From Armatimonadota bacterium (GTDB taxonomy: Bacteria; Sysuimicrobiota; Sysuimicrobiia; Sysuimicrobiales; Humicultoraceae): a stretch of 64,000 nucleotides of DNA. Position numbers and translations under genes: made by a program. The notes beneath the pieces are model-generated. The model searched no databases. It was not told where the DNA came from and saw only the letters and a program-made list of their open reading frames with translations. Of the stretch, positions 49,843 through 57,513 are shown piece after piece (the first letter of the stretch is position 1; each line of letters opens with the position of its first letter). Where the stretch lies: contig VGFA01000002.1 in NCBI GenBank assembly GCA_016869025.1, forward strand, positions 124,001 through 188,000, given 5' to 3'.

Positions 49843-50268
49843 CTATCTGACGACCTCGATGCCCATGGACCGGGCGGTGCCCTCTATCATCCTCATCGCC
49901 GCCTCCACCGTGGCGGCGTTCAGGTCAGGCATCTTGCGCTCCGCGATCTCCCGCACCTGCTTGAGCGTCACCGAGCCCACCTTGGCCTTGTTGGGCTGCC
50001 CGGACCCCTTTTCCAGTCCCGCTGCCTGCCGCAGCAGCACGGACGCCGGAGGGGTCTTGGTGACGAACGAGAAGGTGCGGTCCGCGTAGACGGTGATCTC
50101 CACCGGCACAACCGTCCCCGTGAGCTTGGCGGTCCGCTCGTTGTAGGACTTGCAAAACTCCATGATGTTGACGCCGTGCTGCCCCAGCGCCGGGCCGACC
50201 GGCGGCGCCGGTGTGGCCTTACCGGCCTGGATCTGCAGCTTGACCATCGCCACGACTCTCTTGGCCAT
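49843..50268 (-). CDS. rplK: 50S ribosomal protein L11
   Basis: The protein is 141 residues. [20 protein letters not shown] and the C-terminal [10 protein letters not shown] block are diagnostic. L11 forms the GTPase-associated centre with 23S rRNA and is needed for RelA sensing. It lies 9 bp after nusG. Confidence 0.97.
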   Translation of the reverse strand: MAKRVVAMVKLQIQAGKATPAPPVGPALGQHGVNIMEFCKSYNERTAKLTGTVVPVEITVYADRTFSFVTKTPPASVLLRQAAGLEKGSGQPNKAKVGSVTLKQVREIAERKMPDLNAATVEAAMRMIEGTARSMGIEVVR

Positions 50269-50277
50269 CTCTGCCTC

Positions 50278-50919
50278 CTACAGCCTCTCTACCTGGCCGA
50301 AGTCCAACTCGACCGGGGTCTCGCGGCCAAAGATCGATACGAGAACCCGAACCTTCTCTTTTTCCGGCATGAGATCGTCCACCAGGCCTGTGAAATCCAT
50401 GAACGGCCCCGAGGTGATCCGGACCGGCGACCCCTTCTGGTAGGTTATGCGATACTTCGGGGTTTCGTCCTTCAACTGCCGCAGCAACGTCCGAACCTCG
50501 CGCTCGTCGAGCGGGATGGGCCGGTTGCCCGATCCGACGAAGCCGGTCACGCCGGGCGTGTTCCGGACTACGTACCAGGTGTCGTTCTCCAGCTCGCCCT
50601 TCTCATCCACGCGCACCTCGACCAGCACGTATCCAGGGAAGATCTTGCGATCGACCTCCCGGCGCTTACCCCCTTTGATCTCCTTCTCCTTCTCGGTCGG
50701 GATGAGCACCTGGAAGATCTTGTCCTTCATGTTCATCGAGGCGATGCGGCGCTCCAGGTTAGACTTCACCTTCGCCTCGTAACCGGAGTAGGTGTGGATA
50801 ACGTACCACTTCAGACGCGGATCCCCCGCCACGGTCTCTTCAGGCTCGACGGTCTCCACGACCGGCTCGACCGGCTCATCTGCAAACAGGCCCTTCAGGG
50901 GGTCGCTGGAGTTAGACAT
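50278..50919 (-). CDS. nusG: Transcription elongation/antitermination factor NusG
   Basis: The protein is 213 residues from ATG 50917-50919 (MSNSSDPLKGLFADE); a frame to 51090 would overlap secE. An acidic Glu/Val-rich stretch precedes the NGN domain (KWYVIHTYSGYEAKVKSNLE, then FPGYVLVEV), and the KOW domain follows (GSPVRITSGPFMDFTG). NusG clamps RNA polymerase and couples it to ribosomes via S10. It is 5 bp after secE. Confidence 0.97.
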   Translation of the reverse strand: MSNSSDPLKGLFADEPVEPVVETVEPEETVAGDPRLKWYVIHTYSGYEAKVKSNLERRIASMNMKDKIFQVLIPTEKEKEIKGGKRREVDRKIFPGYVLVEVRVDEKGELENDTWYVVRNTPGVTGFVGSGNRPIPLDEREVRTLLRQLKDETPKYRITYQKGSPVRITSGPFMDFTGLVDDLMPEKEKVRVLVSIFGRETPVELDFGQVERL

Positions 50920-50924
50920 TGGCG

Positions 50925-51209
50925 CTACCTTGGCGACGTGGGGAGCAGCACGCCCTTGACCAGGACCGTGTAGATGTAGTCGAAGGCACCCAGGTAGATC
51001 GCCATCACCGACAAGACCACAACGACCACGATGGTCATCCTCACGAGCTCCCGGCGGGTCGGCCAGTCCACGCGGTTCAGCTCCACCCACACTTCCCTAA
51101 GGTACGCGATGATGCGCTCGACGAACGCCGGCCACCGCCGCGCTGCCACGGCACGAACCTGTCTCTGGATTGGGCGTGATCCCGGCTTCGCCTCTGTCAT
51201 GCGGGCCAT
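50925..51209 (-). CDS. secE: Protein translocase subunit SecE
   Basis: The protein is 94 residues from ATG 51207-51209. The amphipathic helix YLREVWVELNRVDWPTRREL is the SecE signature, followed by one membrane helix (about 59-84) that clamps SecY. The N-terminal 30 residues are basic and variable. In the usual bacterial order rpmG-tRNA-Trp-secE-nusG the first two genes would sit just upstream; here they are about 10 kb away and secE has its own promoter. Confidence 0.96.
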   Translation of the reverse strand: MARMTEAKPGSRPIQRQVRAVAARRWPAFVERIIAYLREVWVELNRVDWPTRRELVRMTIVVVVVLSVMAIYLGAFDYIYTVLVKGVLLPTSPR

Positions 51210-51274
51210 CGCTGCTCTCCCTCGCGTTCGCCGACGCAAAAAAAAAGAACCTGCGGCCTGACAACTGCAACCCG

Positions 51275-51302
51275 AGTATACCACGGCGGCCGGACCTGTC
51301 AA
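51275..51302 (-). promoter_or_regulatory. Promoter of secE-nusG-rplKA
   Basis: TTGACA (51297-51302), a 16-bp spacer and TATACT (51275-51280). The -35 hexamer contains the TGA stop codon of the upstream P-type ATPase gene (51299-51301). Between the expected start and secE the transcript has a run of nine U (51238-51246), striking in this GC-rich DNA and a possible site of slippage or early termination. Confidence 0.8.
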
Positions 51303-53767
51303 ATCCGCGCGCCCAGGCGGGATGCGATCATGCGCACGACGCAGTCCATCGCGGCCCTGGCAGGAGCCGCCTGCTCGCAGGCGACCTCCTCCTGCCAGAG
51401 GTTGAGCCGGGAGACGACCTCCAGGATCCGGACATCCACCACCACGCGGGAGTAGATCGTCGCCACGCGTGGGCCCGGGCGCTCCCTCTCGAACTCCTGG
51501 AGGACCTCGATGATGCGTCCCGTGAGCACCGCGTCGGCCCCGACCCTGGTGCCGAGCGTCGCGGTCCGCGCGGGGCTGATCAGGTCCGCCGGCGACCATC
51601 CGAGGAGCCGCATCTCCTGCAGGGTGCGCGACGCCGAGACGACCTGGAACGGACCGCGCCTGGCCAGGTCGCTCAGGTAGGCAGATGCCTGCTCGGCCAG
51701 GGCCCGCGAGAGCGGAGCCTCGTCAGCCAGCGGCGCGACCGCCAGAATCCTGACGCGCGCCAGATCCGGGGGGCCTGCGGCGGCAGAGACAGAGGCTGTG
51801 CCGAGCCCTGCCGCGACCAGAGCCAGGGCCCCGGCGGCGGCGGCAGCAGACGCTGCAAGGCGGCGGGTGACGGCGCGGGTCCGGTGCGCAAGCAGCCTGC
51901 CCGAGTTCATGACCACGAAGAGGGAAGCCACATTGTGCACCACCGCGGCGCCGATGGGAGAGAGGAAACCGCTGCCTGCCAGCACGATCCCTATGATGTT
52001 CACCGCCACGGCGAAGCCCCAGATGTTCTGGCGGATGACCTGGAGCGCCCGCCGGGAAAGGGCCAGCACCTCTGACAGCAACGTGAGGTCGTCACCCATC
52101 AGCGCGATGTCAGCAGACTCCAGGGCGACGTCCGTACCGGCGGCACCCATCGCGACGCCGACATCGGCCAGGACCAGCGCCGGGGCGTCGTTCACGCCGT
52201 CGCCGACCATGGCCACCACCTCGCCCGCCGCCTGCAGCCCCCGCACTACCTCGAGCTTCTGCTTCGGCAGAAGGCCTGCCCTCACCTCGCCTATGCCGGC
52301 CTGGCGGGCGATGGCCCCAGCGGTCACCTCGTTATCCCCGGTCAGCATGACTAGCCGGTGGATCCCCATCTCCCGCAGGCGCTCGAGCGCCAGTCGCACC
52401 TGCGGCCGGAGCGCGTCTGCCAGGGCCACCACGCCCCAGGGCATGCCGTCAACGCGCACGACAAGCGCCGTGCGGCCCTGCTGCTCGTGCGCGGCCAGGG
52501 CCGCGGATGCGGGATCATCAGGGGCCAGCAGCCGGTGGTTGCCCACCTCGATGCGTGACCCGTTCCACTGGGCCTCAACGCCCTGGCCAAAGGTCGTCGT
52601 GAATCGCTCGGGATCCGGCAGATCCAGCCCGGATGCGTGGGCGTGCGCGACCACGGCCCTGCCCAGGGGGTGTTCCGAGCGCAGCTCCGCCACCCCTGCC
52701 ATCCGCAGGACCTCCGGAACGGTTCTGCCTCCCAGCGGATCAACCTCCACGACCGTGGGGTGCCCGGTGGTCAGCGTCCCGGTCTTGTCGAACGCCACGG
52801 TGGTGACACGGCCCGCCACCTCCAGCGCCACCCCGCCCTTTATCAGCACGCCGCGGCGGGCCGCGTTGCCAACGCTGGCCACCACCGCGGTGGGGGTGGC
52901 AAGGACCAGAGCGCAGGGACACGCGATGACGAAGACGGCCATCACCCTCATCAGGTCGTGCGTGAGCACCCAGACCAGCGCTCCGGTTGCCAGGATCGCG
53001 GGCGTGAAGTAGGTCGCGAAGCGGTCGGCGATCTTCTGGACCGCGCCCTTCTGCTCCTGCGCGGCACGCACGACCTGGATGATCCGGCCCAGCGTCGTCT
53101 CCTGGCCCACCCGGTCGGCCCGCACCACGACCGCGCCGCTCTGGCTGGTGGTGCCCGCAAACACGTGGTCGCCGGTGGTCTTGTCCACCGGCATGGCCTC
53201 GCCGGTGATCGTCGCTTCCGAAAGGGACGCCTCTCCCGAGACAACGGTGCCGTCCACGGGCACCCTGTCGCCGGGCCTCACGAGGACGCGGTCCCCGGGC
53301 GTCACCTCGCGGATCGGTACCTGCACCCAGGTGCCTCCTCGGTCGGCCCAGGCCACGTCCGGAGCCAGGCGCACGAGCTCTCGCACCGCGTTCCGCGTGC
53401 GCTGCAGCGTCACTTCCTCGAGGAACTCTCCGGCCAGCATCATGAACGAGACCACGGCCGCGGCCATGTATTCGCCCAGATACGCGGAGCCACCCACGGC
53501 TATGACCACCAGCGTGCCCGCGGTCACACGGCGGCGCTCGATCATCATGGAAAGCGTGGGGTACGCGATCGCCGCCCCACCCAGCAGCATCGGCAGGACG
53601 GCGAAATCGAAACCGATCGCCGCATCCAGGCCTGGGATCAGGGCAACAAGAATCAACGCCAGCAGCCCTGCCGGGAGCATGCCCCGGCGCCACGGCATGC
53701 CGCGCAGCGGCGAGGCAGGCGCCCTGAGGTCGGAGGAGATGGCCGCCGTCGAGAGCATTGATGGCAC
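51299..53767 (-). CDS. P1B-type copper-like ATPase with C-terminal CsgG/FlgO-like domain
   Basis: The protein is 822 residues from GTG 53765-53767, or from ATG 53756-53758. Residues 30-625 are a heavy-metal P-type ATPase with actuator TGE (188-190), CPC (283-285) in TM6, phosphorylated Asp327 in DKTGT, HP (366-367), TGDN (476-479) and GDGVND (522-527). There is no N-terminal CxxC metal-binding domain. CPC and the CsoR-type operator point to Cu(I) export. Normal P1B enzymes end near NSGRLL (621-626). Here the frame continues through a signal-peptide-like segment (basic 627-636, hydrophobic 637-659, AxA 661-664) into about 155 residues with VRILAVAPLADEAPLSRALA and LGTRVGADAVLTGRI, resembling CsgG/FlgO/TolB-N-type envelope domains. 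Fusion versus an internal start for a separate secreted protein is unresolved. Confidence 0.9.
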   Translation of the reverse strand: MPSMLSTAAISSDLRAPASPLRGMPWRRGMLPAGLLALILVALIPGLDAAIGFDFAVLPMLLGGAAIAYPTLSMMIERRRVTAGTLVVIAVGGSAYLGEYMAAAVVSFMMLAGEFLEEVTLQRTRNAVRELVRLAPDVAWADRGGTWVQVPIREVTPGDRVLVRPGDRVPVDGTVVSGEASLSEATITGEAMPVDKTTGDHVFAGTTSQSGAVVVRADRVGQETTLGRIIQVVRAAQEQKGAVQKIADRFATYFTPAILATGALVWVLTHDLMRVMAVFVIACPCALVLATPTAVVASVGNAARRGVLIKGGVALEVAGRVTTVAFDKTGTLTTGHPTVVEVDPLGGRTVPEVLRMAGVAELRSEHPLGRAVVAHAHASGLDLPDPERFTTTFGQGVEAQWNGSRIEVGNHRLLAPDDPASAALAAHEQQGRTALVVRVDGMPWGVVALADALRPQVRLALERLREMGIHRLVMLTGDNEVTAGAIARQAGIGEVRAGLLPKQKLEVVRGLQAAGEVVAMVGDGVNDAPALVLADVGVAMGAAGTDVALESADIALMGDDLTLLSEVLALSRRALQVIRQNIWGFAVAVNIIGIVLAGSGFLSPIGAAVVHNVASLFVVMNSGRLLAHRTRAVTRRLAASAAAAAGALALVAAGLGTASVSAAAGPPDLARVRILAVAPLADEAPLSRALAEQASAYLSDLARRGPFQVVSASRTLQEMRLLGWSPADLISPARTATLGTRVGADAVLTGRIIEVLQEFERERPGPRVATIYSRVVVDVRILEVVSRLNLWQEEVACEQAAPARAAMDCVVRMIASRLGARI

Positions 53768-53910
53768 TACAGGAACCGCCAGACCAAGAAGAGCACTACC
53801 GAGGCGGCAACGACCGCGGCGGCGACGATGCGGCTGGCTCCTGCAGGCCGGCTCTTGGCGGTGCGTTGGTCGTGCTCGTGGTCGAGAATCCCGTGATCGC
53901 CCTCGTGCAT
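53767..53910 (-). CDS. His-rich single-pass membrane microprotein
   Basis: The protein is 47 residues from ATG 53908-53910, with GGAGGT six bases upstream. The N-terminus has four His among acidic residues (MHEGDHGILDHEHDQ), a typical soft-metal or zinc/copper-binding composition. A basic stretch and one membrane helix (about 28-45) follow. Its TAG stop overlaps the GTG start of the ATPase by one base (TAGTG), so the two are translationally coupled. It lies directly behind the CsoR-type operator. A metal chaperone or ATPase accessory is inferred; no family was recognised. Confidence 0.8.
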   Translation of the reverse strand: MHEGDHGILDHEHDQRTAKSRPAGASRIVAAAVVAASVVLFLVWRFL

Positions 53911-53934
53911 CCGCGCACCTCCGGGTGGGAGTCC

Positions 53935-53955
53935 ATATCCCCCCAGGGGGGATAT
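53935..53955 (-). promoter_or_regulatory. Perfect palindrome, probable CsoR operator
   Basis: Arms ATATCCCCCC and GGGGGGATAT are separated by one A, a perfect 10-bp inverted repeat. GC-block palindromes flanked by TA-rich ends are the operator style of CsoR/RcnR-family repressors. It lies just downstream of the -10 box at 53962-53967, covering the expected transcription start, ideal for repression. The core ATCCCCCC-N-GGGGGG recurs upstream of csoR at 58326-58339. Confidence 0.8.
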
Positions 53956-53961
53956 AGTCCC

Positions 53962-53990
53962 ATCGTATCCTGCACCGTTCACCGTGTCAA
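53962..53990 (-). promoter_or_regulatory. Promoter of the microprotein/P-type ATPase operon
   Basis: TTGACA (53985-53990), a 17-bp spacer and TACGAT (53962-53967). Transcription would start near 53955, inside the palindromic operator. Confidence 0.8.
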
Positions 53991-54017
53991 ATCCCGCGGG
54001 CTTGCGACCGGGGAGCG

Positions 54018-54890
54018 TCAGCAGCCGCTGCTGCCGCGCATCCGAGGGTTGAGCCGCTCTTCGAGGGCGAAGCCCGTGAAGGCGAACCCCAATGTTGCGG
54101 CCGTGATCAGAAGCCCGGGCGGCAGGACCCACCAGATCCATGCGCCGCTGAGGAAGGCGTTGCGGACCTGCGCGTAGTAGAGCACCGTTCCCCAGCTCTT
54201 GGCTGTCGGATCCCCCAGGCCGAGGAACGCGAGTGAGGCTTCTATCAGGATCGCGTTGCTGGCAGCCAGTATGAACTGGGCCAGCGCGAGCGGCAGGACG
54301 GCCGGCAGCACGTGCCGCGCCATCACCCGCACCGGGCGGCAGCCGAGGGCCCGCGCGGCCTCCACGTAGTCCAGGGACTTCACCTGAAGCACCTGGGAGC
54401 GTATGACGCGCGCAGGCCGGGCCCACACCAGCACCCCGATGACTATGATGATGTTCCAGTAGCTGGGGCCCAGGTACGCGGCCAGGAGAATCATCAGCGG
54501 CAGGAACGGGATCACAAGCACTAGGTCCACGGTCCGCATCAGGACGGCGTCTGCCCAGCCGCCGAAGAAGCCGGCCACGATGCCGACGGTTGTGCCGATC
54601 CCGATGGCCAGCGCAGCCGCTATGAAACCGATGGTCAGAGAGATGCGCGCGCCGTAGATCAGTTCGCTGAGGATGTCCTGCCCGATGTCGTTCGTTCCGA
54701 GGAGGTGTGCCCTGGTCGGCGCCAGAAACGGGTCGGCCACGGTTTCCTCGGGGTTGTACGGGCTCACCAGCGGGGCCAGCACCGCGGCTGAGACGAGGAG
54801 ACCCAACGTGAGTACCCCGACCCAGCCAGCCGCGCCAAACCTGAGACGGCGCGCGCCGGGTGGAACGGGCGCCGACTTCACGCCTCTCAC
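54018..54890 (-). CDS. dppC: Dipeptide/oligopeptide ABC transporter permease (DppC-like)
   Basis: The protein is 290 residues. An N-terminal OppC-type segment (LAPLVSPYNPEETV, then HLLGTNDIGQDILSELIYGAR) precedes five or six helices. The EAA coupling loop is EAARALGCRPVRVMARHVLP. It is the second permease of a peptide-type importer and overlaps the DppB gene by 4 bp. No DppD/DppF ATPase gene is nearby, so ATP hydrolysis must come from subunits encoded elsewhere. Confidence 0.88.
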   Translation of the reverse strand: MRGVKSAPVPPGARRLRFGAAGWVGVLTLGLLVSAAVLAPLVSPYNPEETVADPFLAPTRAHLLGTNDIGQDILSELIYGARISLTIGFIAAALAIGIGTTVGIVAGFFGGWADAVLMRTVDLVLVIPFLPLMILLAAYLGPSYWNIIIVIGVLVWARPARVIRSQVLQVKSLDYVEAARALGCRPVRVMARHVLPAVLPLALAQFILAASNAILIEASLAFLGLGDPTAKSWGTVLYYAQVRNAFLSGAWIWWVLPPGLLITAATLGFAFTGFALEERLNPRMRGSSGC

Positions 54891-55873
54891 CGCCGCCGCA
54901 CGCGCGGGTCTATGAGCGGGTAGAGCAGGTCGGAGGCGATGTTCGCCACGATCACGCTCACCGTAATGATGAGGAAGGTGCTCTGCAGCACAGGGTAGTC
55001 ACGGTTGAGCACCGCCTCGTAGAGGAGGCGGCCGACGCCCGGATATGAGAAGACGGTCTCCACCACGGTGGCGCCGCTGGCCACGAATCCCAGGTTTAGC
55101 ATGAAGACCGTCGCCACAGGCAGGAGGGCGTTTCGCACCGCGTGCCGGCGCAGCACCGTCCGCTCGTGCACCCCTTTTGCCCGCGCCGTGGCAATGTACT
55201 GCTCTCCCAGAACCGAGAGCATCGAGTACCTGGTGATGAGCAGGGTGCCAGGGATGGTTATCAGGGTCAGGGTGGCGAGCGGCAGCACCAGGTGGCGCGC
55301 GCGGTCAACCAGCAGGGCCCACCCGGCGAGGGTCACGCCGGGCGTGGCGGCCCCGAAGATGGGAAGCCAGCCCAGCCCGGCCGCGAAGACCGCGATGAAG
55401 ATCATCCCGAGCCAGAAGGACGGCACCGACTCGAAGAACATCGCCACGCCGAGAGTTCCGAGATCCAGCGCCGAGCCCCGGCGCCAGGCGGCCACTGCGC
55501 CCACCGCCGCGCCGACCAGGGTCGCGATCACGAGCGACAGCCCGACCAACAGCATGGTCCAGGGGAGGCGCTCGCCCACTATCTCTGCGATCGGGCGACC
55601 CCGCTGGAACGAGTACCCGAGCTCGCCCCGCGCCAGGTTGCCGACGTATGTGAGGAACTGCTTCCACTGCGGTTGGTCGAGGCCGTAGAGCGCGTAGAGC
55701 TGGGCGCGCTGGTCGGCGTCCAGGAACCCCACGTCCTCACCGGCAAGAAAGACCAGCGGGCTGCCGGGCATCATCCGCGGCAGGCCGAAGTTGAGCGCCA
55801 CCGTCAGCGCCAGCACGAGCAGGTACTGGGCTCCCCGCCCGGCCAGAAAGCGCCACACGGCGGAGTCGTTCAC
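54887..55873 (-). CDS. dppB: Dipeptide/oligopeptide ABC transporter permease (DppB-like)
   Basis: The protein is 328 residues with about six helices. MPGSPLVFLAGEDVGFLD and the EAA-like loop TARAKGVHERTVLRRHAVRNA identify the DppB/OppB family. It pairs with the DppC-like protein and the binding protein upstream (24 bp gap). The substrate class (peptide, sugar acid, nickel or other) cannot be told from sequence. Confidence 0.88.
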   Translation of the reverse strand: MNDSAVWRFLAGRGAQYLLVLALTVALNFGLPRMMPGSPLVFLAGEDVGFLDADQRAQLYALYGLDQPQWKQFLTYVGNLARGELGYSFQRGRPIAEIVGERLPWTMLLVGLSLVIATLVGAAVGAVAAWRRGSALDLGTLGVAMFFESVPSFWLGMIFIAVFAAGLGWLPIFGAATPGVTLAGWALLVDRARHLVLPLATLTLITIPGTLLITRYSMLSVLGEQYIATARAKGVHERTVLRRHAVRNALLPVATVFMLNLGFVASGATVVETVFSYPGVGRLLYEAVLNRDYPVLQSTFLIITVSVIVANIASDLLYPLIDPRVRRR

Positions 55874-55897
55874 GCCGTCACGCGAGATCCGCCCGGC

Positions 55898-57490
55898 TCA
55901 GCGCTTGGGCGGATCTATGAACGACAGCTTGTTCACGATCCCCTGCCCCTTCTGATAGACCCAGGCGCTGTGCTTGTCAGGCCGGTACGCGTAGATGCCG
56001 TCCAGGTAGAACAGCACGTGCACTGGCAGCTCCGCCGCGATTGCCTTCTGCATCTCAAACAGGGTCTGCTTCTGCTTGGCGGGCTCCACGGCCGCTGCCA
56101 GCTCTGTGCCCAGCCGATCTACCTCGGCGTTCTTGTACCCGCCGATGTTGAGAGTTCCGAACCGGCAGTCCGAGTGGAACAAGTCGCGCAAGCTGGTAGT
56201 CCGATTCATCACCGGTGCCGACCAGCCAAAGACCGCCATGTCGAAGCTACGCCCCTTGCAGACGTCGAAGTCGGGCCACACCTGCGCGATGATGCTCGCG
56301 TCCTCCTGCGCAATGACACGCGCGTCAATCCCGATGTCGCGGAGCCACGTGCGCATCAGGTCTGCCCCGCGCACGCGTATGGGGTTGCCCGCCAGGGTGA
56401 GCAGGTTGAACCGGAGCGGCCGCCCGTCTGGCGTGTCCCGGATGCCGTCGCGGTCGCGGTCAACGTATCCTGCCTCGTTGAGGATCTGCACCGCCCTCGA
56501 CTTGCTCGCCGTGAAGGTCACGGCGGGGTTGTAGAACGGCGAGTCAGGGTGAATGTATCCCGGGCTCCCCACGACGCCGTAGCCGAGCAGCAGCAGCCGG
56601 ACCATCAGGCGGGTGTTGATGGCGTTAGCGATCGCCTGGCGCAGCTTCAGGTCCTTGAGGATGGGGTGCTCCAGGTTGAACTGGAGGATGGTGCTGGCGT
56701 ATCCTGCCCCGCGGACGACCTTCAGTCCCCCTGCCTTCTCGAACTCCGCGACCAGCTCGGGCGAGAGTGCCCTCGCCGTGGTGTCAATCTCGCCTGCCCG
56801 AAGCGCCGTGAATGTCACCGTGGCATCGCGGATGATGGGGAGCACGAGCTCGCGCACCTTCGGCCGCCCGCCGAAATAGGCGTCGTTGGCGACCAGGCGG
56901 TAGAACTGGCCGTCGCGCATCTCGGCCAGCCGGTACGGACCGCTGCCGGTCGAGTCGTTGAATCGCCTCGGTTCGGCAACGCCTTCCCAGATGTGCCGGG
57001 GTAGTATCGGCAGGTCGGCGAGGGGCTGCGTCAGGAATGCGCCGCTCTGAGCGGTCAGGCGGATGATCAGGGTCGTTGTGCCCGAGGCCTCGATGCTTTC
57101 GATCAGGCGTACCTGCGGGGTCCAGCGGGAGTGCGCATGCCGCCTCACGTACTCGTACGTGAACTTCACGTCGTCGGCCGTCAAGGGGCGCCCGTCGTGC
57201 CACTTGATGTTGGAGTGCAGCGTGAGCGTCCATGTCCTGCCGTCCGGGCTCACCGAATATCTACGCACGAGCCAGGGCTGCGGGATGTTGTCGGCGTCGA
57301 GCGTGAACAGGGGCTCGTAGATGAGCGTCATCAGGTTCCAGCCGGGATACCCGGTCTGATAGGTGTACGGGTTGAGCGAGCCCTCGTCCCGCCCGATCGC
57401 CATCCTCAGGACTCCCGATTGCCCGACGGACGGCACCGCGAGCGCCAACACAAGCGCGACTGCGACCAGGAACCGCATCATGCTGCTCAT
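55898..57490 (-). CDS. Family 5 extracellular solute-binding protein
   Basis: The protein is 530 residues. A signal peptide (MMRFLVAVALVLALAVPSVGQS) is followed by the DppA/OppA fold: RDEGSLNPYTYQTGYPGWNL, SPDGRTWTLTLHSNIKWHDGRPLTADDVKFTY (in two blocks) and KLRQAIANAINTRLM. It should capture ligand outside the membrane and hand it to the two permeases downstream. No lipobox Cys is seen, so anchoring is not as a lipoprotein. Confidence 0.88.
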   Translation of the reverse strand: MSSMMRFLVAVALVLALAVPSVGQSGVLRMAIGRDEGSLNPYTYQTGYPGWNLMTLIYEPLFTLDADNIPQPWLVRRYSVSPDGRTWTLTLHSNIKWHDGRPLTADDVKFTYEYVRRHAHSRWTPQVRLIESIEASGTTTLIIRLTAQSGAFLTQPLADLPILPRHIWEGVAEPRRFNDSTGSGPYRLAEMRDGQFYRLVANDAYFGGRPKVRELVLPIIRDATVTFTALRAGEIDTTARALSPELVAEFEKAGGLKVVRGAGYASTILQFNLEHPILKDLKLRQAIANAINTRLMVRLLLLGYGVVGSPGYIHPDSPFYNPAVTFTASKSRAVQILNEAGYVDRDRDGIRDTPDGRPLRFNLLTLAGNPIRVRGADLMRTWLRDIGIDARVIAQEDASIIAQVWPDFDVCKGRSFDMAVFGWSAPVMNRTTSLRDLFHSDCRFGTLNIGGYKNAEVDRLGTELAAAVEPAKQKQTLFEMQKAIAAELPVHVLFYLDGIYAYRPDKHSAWVYQKGQGIVNKLSFIDPPKR

Positions 57491-57513
57491 CGTATCACCT
57501 CCGGGTATTGTGC

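Noticed and set aside
51210-51300. Possible att-site remnant of tRNA-Trp at the secE side of the accessory block
   Set aside because: No stretch matching the tRNA-Trp 3' half is visible, and no integrase gene lies in the block.
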